Shown: positions 5,565 to 6,149 of the stretch, in pieces | Layout: each line of letters starts with the position of its first letter | How positions within the stretch are numbered: position 1 is the stretch's first letter | Origin: CAYQTE01 sp964420285 | GTDB taxonomy: Bacteria > Planctomycetota > Phycisphaerae > Tepidisphaerales > Tepidisphaeraceae | Direction of reading: 5' to 3' | Assembly (NCBI GenBank): GCA_964420285.1 | Contig: CAYQTE010000140.1 | Span: 1-6,149, forward strand | Length of the DNA: 6,149 bases | Program-made: the position numbers and the translations under genes | The notes under the pieces: generated by a model | What the model was told of the DNA's origin: nothing | Database searches by the model: none | The model's input: only the letters and a program-made list of their open reading frames with translations

Positions 5565-6062
5565 ATGCGTTACATCATGAAGAAAAAGCTCCTGTCCCTC
5601 GGCGCTGATTTCACCATTCGCGATGCCGGCGGGAACGACGTGTACTTTGTGGATGGCAAGGTGTTCAGTCTGCGCGATCAGCTTGTCTTTCAGGACATGC
5701 GCGGCAACGAGCTGGCCGTGGTGCAGCGAAAGCTCCTTGCCTGGGGCCCGACGTACGAGATTTATCACCGCGGCCAACTGGAGGCGGTGGTCAAGGAGTC
5801 GCTGTTTACGCTGCTGGGCCATCGGTTCACTGTCGATGACGAGCACGGCCCGGATGATCTGGAGGCGCGGGGCAATTTCACCAACCACCAGTACACCTTC
5901 ACCCGCGGCGGGCAGGAGGTGGCGCAGGTCTCCGAGAGCTGGTTCACCCTCGCCGATACCTACGGCGTGGACGTGGCCGATGGGCAGGACGATGTGCTCA
6001 TCCTTGCCTGCACCGTCGTGATCGAGCGGTGCGAGGAGGCAAGTCGCAGGCAGCACCACTGA
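5565..6062 (+). CDS. LURP-one-related (LOR/DUF567) family protein
   Basis: A 165-residue protein that matches the bacterial LURP-one-related family along its whole length: MRYIMKKKLLSLGADFTIRD, VYFVDGKVFSLRDQLVFQD, GPTYEIY, GNFTNHQYTFTRGG, SESWFTLADTYGVDV and DDVLILACTVVIE. Known members fold as a 12-stranded barrel around a central hydrophobic helix, like tubby and phospholipid scramblase domains; the LILACTVVI segment (about 143-151) is that helix. Bacterial function is not established, though lipid or membrane-surface binding is often suggested. There is no signal peptide. ATG 5565 is the family-typical start, with no Shine-Dalgarno; M5 is an alternative. It stands alone on its strand after vapC and converges on a minus-strand gene whose stop is 8 bases away. 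Confidence 0.88.
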   Translation: MRYIMKKKLLSLGADFTIRDAGGNDVYFVDGKVFSLRDQLVFQDMRGNELAVVQRKLLAWGPTYEIYHRGQLEAVVKESLFTLLGHRFTVDDEHGPDDLEARGNFTNHQYTFTRGGQEVAQVSESWFTLADTYGVDVADGQDDVLILACTVVIERCEEASRRQHH

Positions 6063-6070
6063 ACCGACTG

Positions 6071-6149
6071 CTATTTCGGGTCGAGCTTCCCAATCACCGG
6101 CCAGCCATCCTGGCTCCATGTCAATGGGCGGATGGAGAGCTTGCTGGCG
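6071..6149 (-). CDS. C-terminal end of a GH43-like glycosidase (partial)
   Basis: Read on the minus strand from the right edge, one frame gives 25 codons, ASKLSIRPLTWSQDGWPVIG followed by K-L-D-P-K, and a TAG at 6073-6071. The pattern L-x-I-R-P-L-x-W-x-x-D-G-W-P-V-x-G is the usual end of GH43 arabinan endo-1,5-alpha-L-arabinosidase-type enzymes, where the last blade of the five-bladed propeller closes. Catalytic residues lie outside the window, so activity is unproven and the family call rests on this short tail alone. Confidence 0.65.
   Translation of the reverse strand, partial: ASKLSIRPLTWSQDGWPVIGKLDPK

Noticed and set aside
5550..6119. A 189-codon minus-strand frame
   Set aside because: Antisense to the LURP-one-related gene. 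The real minus-strand signal at the right edge is in a different frame (GH43-like tail).

Overview
The window is 6.1 kb of GC-rich bacterial DNA with genes nearly all on the plus strand. The gene mix fits an environmental Planctomycetota-like bacterium: DUF2330 membrane proteins, a small retropepsin-like protease, an archaeal/planctomycete-type VapB antitoxin, a LURP-one-related protein and the end of a GH43-like glycosidase. That assignment is an inference from gene content; no rRNA or marker gene is present. I see no tRNA, insertion sequence or CRISPR array.

Layout. Positions 1-3200 hold two tandem paralogues of an exported, four-helix membrane protein with DUF2330-like sequence. The first copy is cut by the left edge of the window. 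The second is complete, with signal peptide and ribosome binding site. The copies share near-identical stretches (120 of 124 bases in the first block) separated by a strongly diverged membrane-hairpin segment. Both end in a small extracytoplasmic domain that resembles the C-terminus of a pseudopilin.

Positions 3293-4667 carry two unrelated proteases: a single-domain retropepsin-like aspartic protease with what looks like a leaderless promoter, and an M28-family zinc metallopeptidase with a non-ATG start. Two adjacent GC-rich hairpins follow the M28 gene and probably end its transcript.

Positions 4743-5437 are a compact VapBC toxin-antitoxin module: promoter, palindromic operator candidate, RHH antitoxin and PIN-domain toxin, with the two genes overlapping.

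Positions 5565-6062 encode a LURP-one-related (tubby-like fold) protein. It converges on the last 25 codons of a minus-strand gene that looks like the C-terminus of a GH43 arabinanase-type enzyme; the stop codons are only 8 bases apart.

Apart from the toxin-antitoxin pair and the tandem paralogues, nothing shows that these genes work together. The window reads as a string of short, independently controlled units. The most unusual item is the DUF2330 pair, whose six conserved cysteines all fall on the predicted outer side of the membrane.
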